Origin: Streptomyces sp. NRRL F-5122
Lineage (GTDB): Bacteria; Actinomycetota; Actinomycetes; Streptomycetales; Streptomycetaceae
Direction of reading: 5' to 3'
NCBI RefSeq assembly: GCF_001507435.1
Contig: NZ_LMWH01000128.1
Location: 81,359 to 145,358, forward strand
DNA: 64,000 bases
Under the pieces are notes generated by a model. The model was not told the origin of the DNA. It made no database searches and saw only the letters and a list, made by a program, of their open reading frames with translations. The stretch's first letter is position 1, and every line of letters begins with the position of its first letter. A program made the translations under genes and the position numbers. This document shows, piece after piece, positions 63,943 through 64,000 of this stretch.

Positions 63943-64000
63943 CCCGACCGTCCCGGCCCCGCACCTCCGGACGGTCCGAGCGCCCCGCCGCGGCGCTCAC

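Overview
The window is high-GC actinobacterial chromosomal DNA. Almost every gene has G or C at nearly all third codon positions, GTG and TTG starts are common, and the protein families point to Streptomyces or a close relative. No tRNA, rRNA, CRISPR array or replication origin was seen. The only mobile-element trace is a short IS481-type remnant near 33.3-33.5 kb.

Layout. 1-2.1 kb: 3' part of an S9 prolyl-oligopeptidase-type peptidase. 2.3-21.3 kb: three complete five-gene oligopeptide/dipeptide ABC importer operons (minus, plus, minus), plus a small methyltransferase between the first two. 21.9-26.0 kb: GTPase TypA/BipA and a stand-alone peptide-binding lipoprotein. 26.4-30.3 kb: a three-subunit succinate dehydrogenase/fumarate reductase operon. 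30.3-34.5 kb: a phosphotransferase-like protein, a membrane/coiled-coil protein, and a decayed patch holding an IS481 remnant, a polymorphic-toxin tip and its probable immunity gene. 34.5-39.9 kb: a PAS-GAF-SpoIIE phosphatase-ATPase protein, a stand-alone anti-sigma-type ATPase, MutT, a SPOR-like mini-protein and a GntR/UTRA regulator. 40.0-43.0 kb: a frameshifted pseudogene, a serpin and a threonine-synthase-like enzyme. 43.0-50.1 kb: a SNF2 helicase, a Ser/Thr kinase, and an RNA-repair group of RtcB ligase, DUF2267 protein and archease. 50.4-56.9 kb: an amino-acid-permease/SpoIIE/ATPase fusion with a coupled 48-codon leader ORF, a crotonase-family protein and a GAF-SpoIIE-ATPase protein. 57.0-60.1 kb: malic enzyme and fumarase. 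60.8-61.8 kb: a HEPN/nucleotidyltransferase toxin-antitoxin-like pair under a perfect 38-bp palindrome. 62.0-63.9 kb: GTPase YchF and a DUF6542-type membrane protein.

How the genes fit together. The first third is about peptides: three importers, an orphan binding protein and an exported or cytosolic peptidase. The middle and right parts carry four regulators of the RsbW/SpoIIE (anti-sigma kinase and PP2C phosphatase) type, implying dense partner-switching signalling. The most unusual is at 50.5-53.2 kb: a 12-helix APC-family permease continues in one frame into a SpoIIE-like domain that has lost a metal-ligand aspartate, and then into an intact anti-sigma-type ATPase. It reads as a membrane 'transceptor' that could couple amino-acid sensing or transport to sigma-factor control, and is my best candidate for an undescribed system. 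The second candidate is the HEPN/nucleotidyltransferase pair: its antitoxin-like protein carries a winged helix, and its leaderless promoter lies inside a palindrome reaching just past its own start codon. Family calls come from reading motifs, not from database searches.
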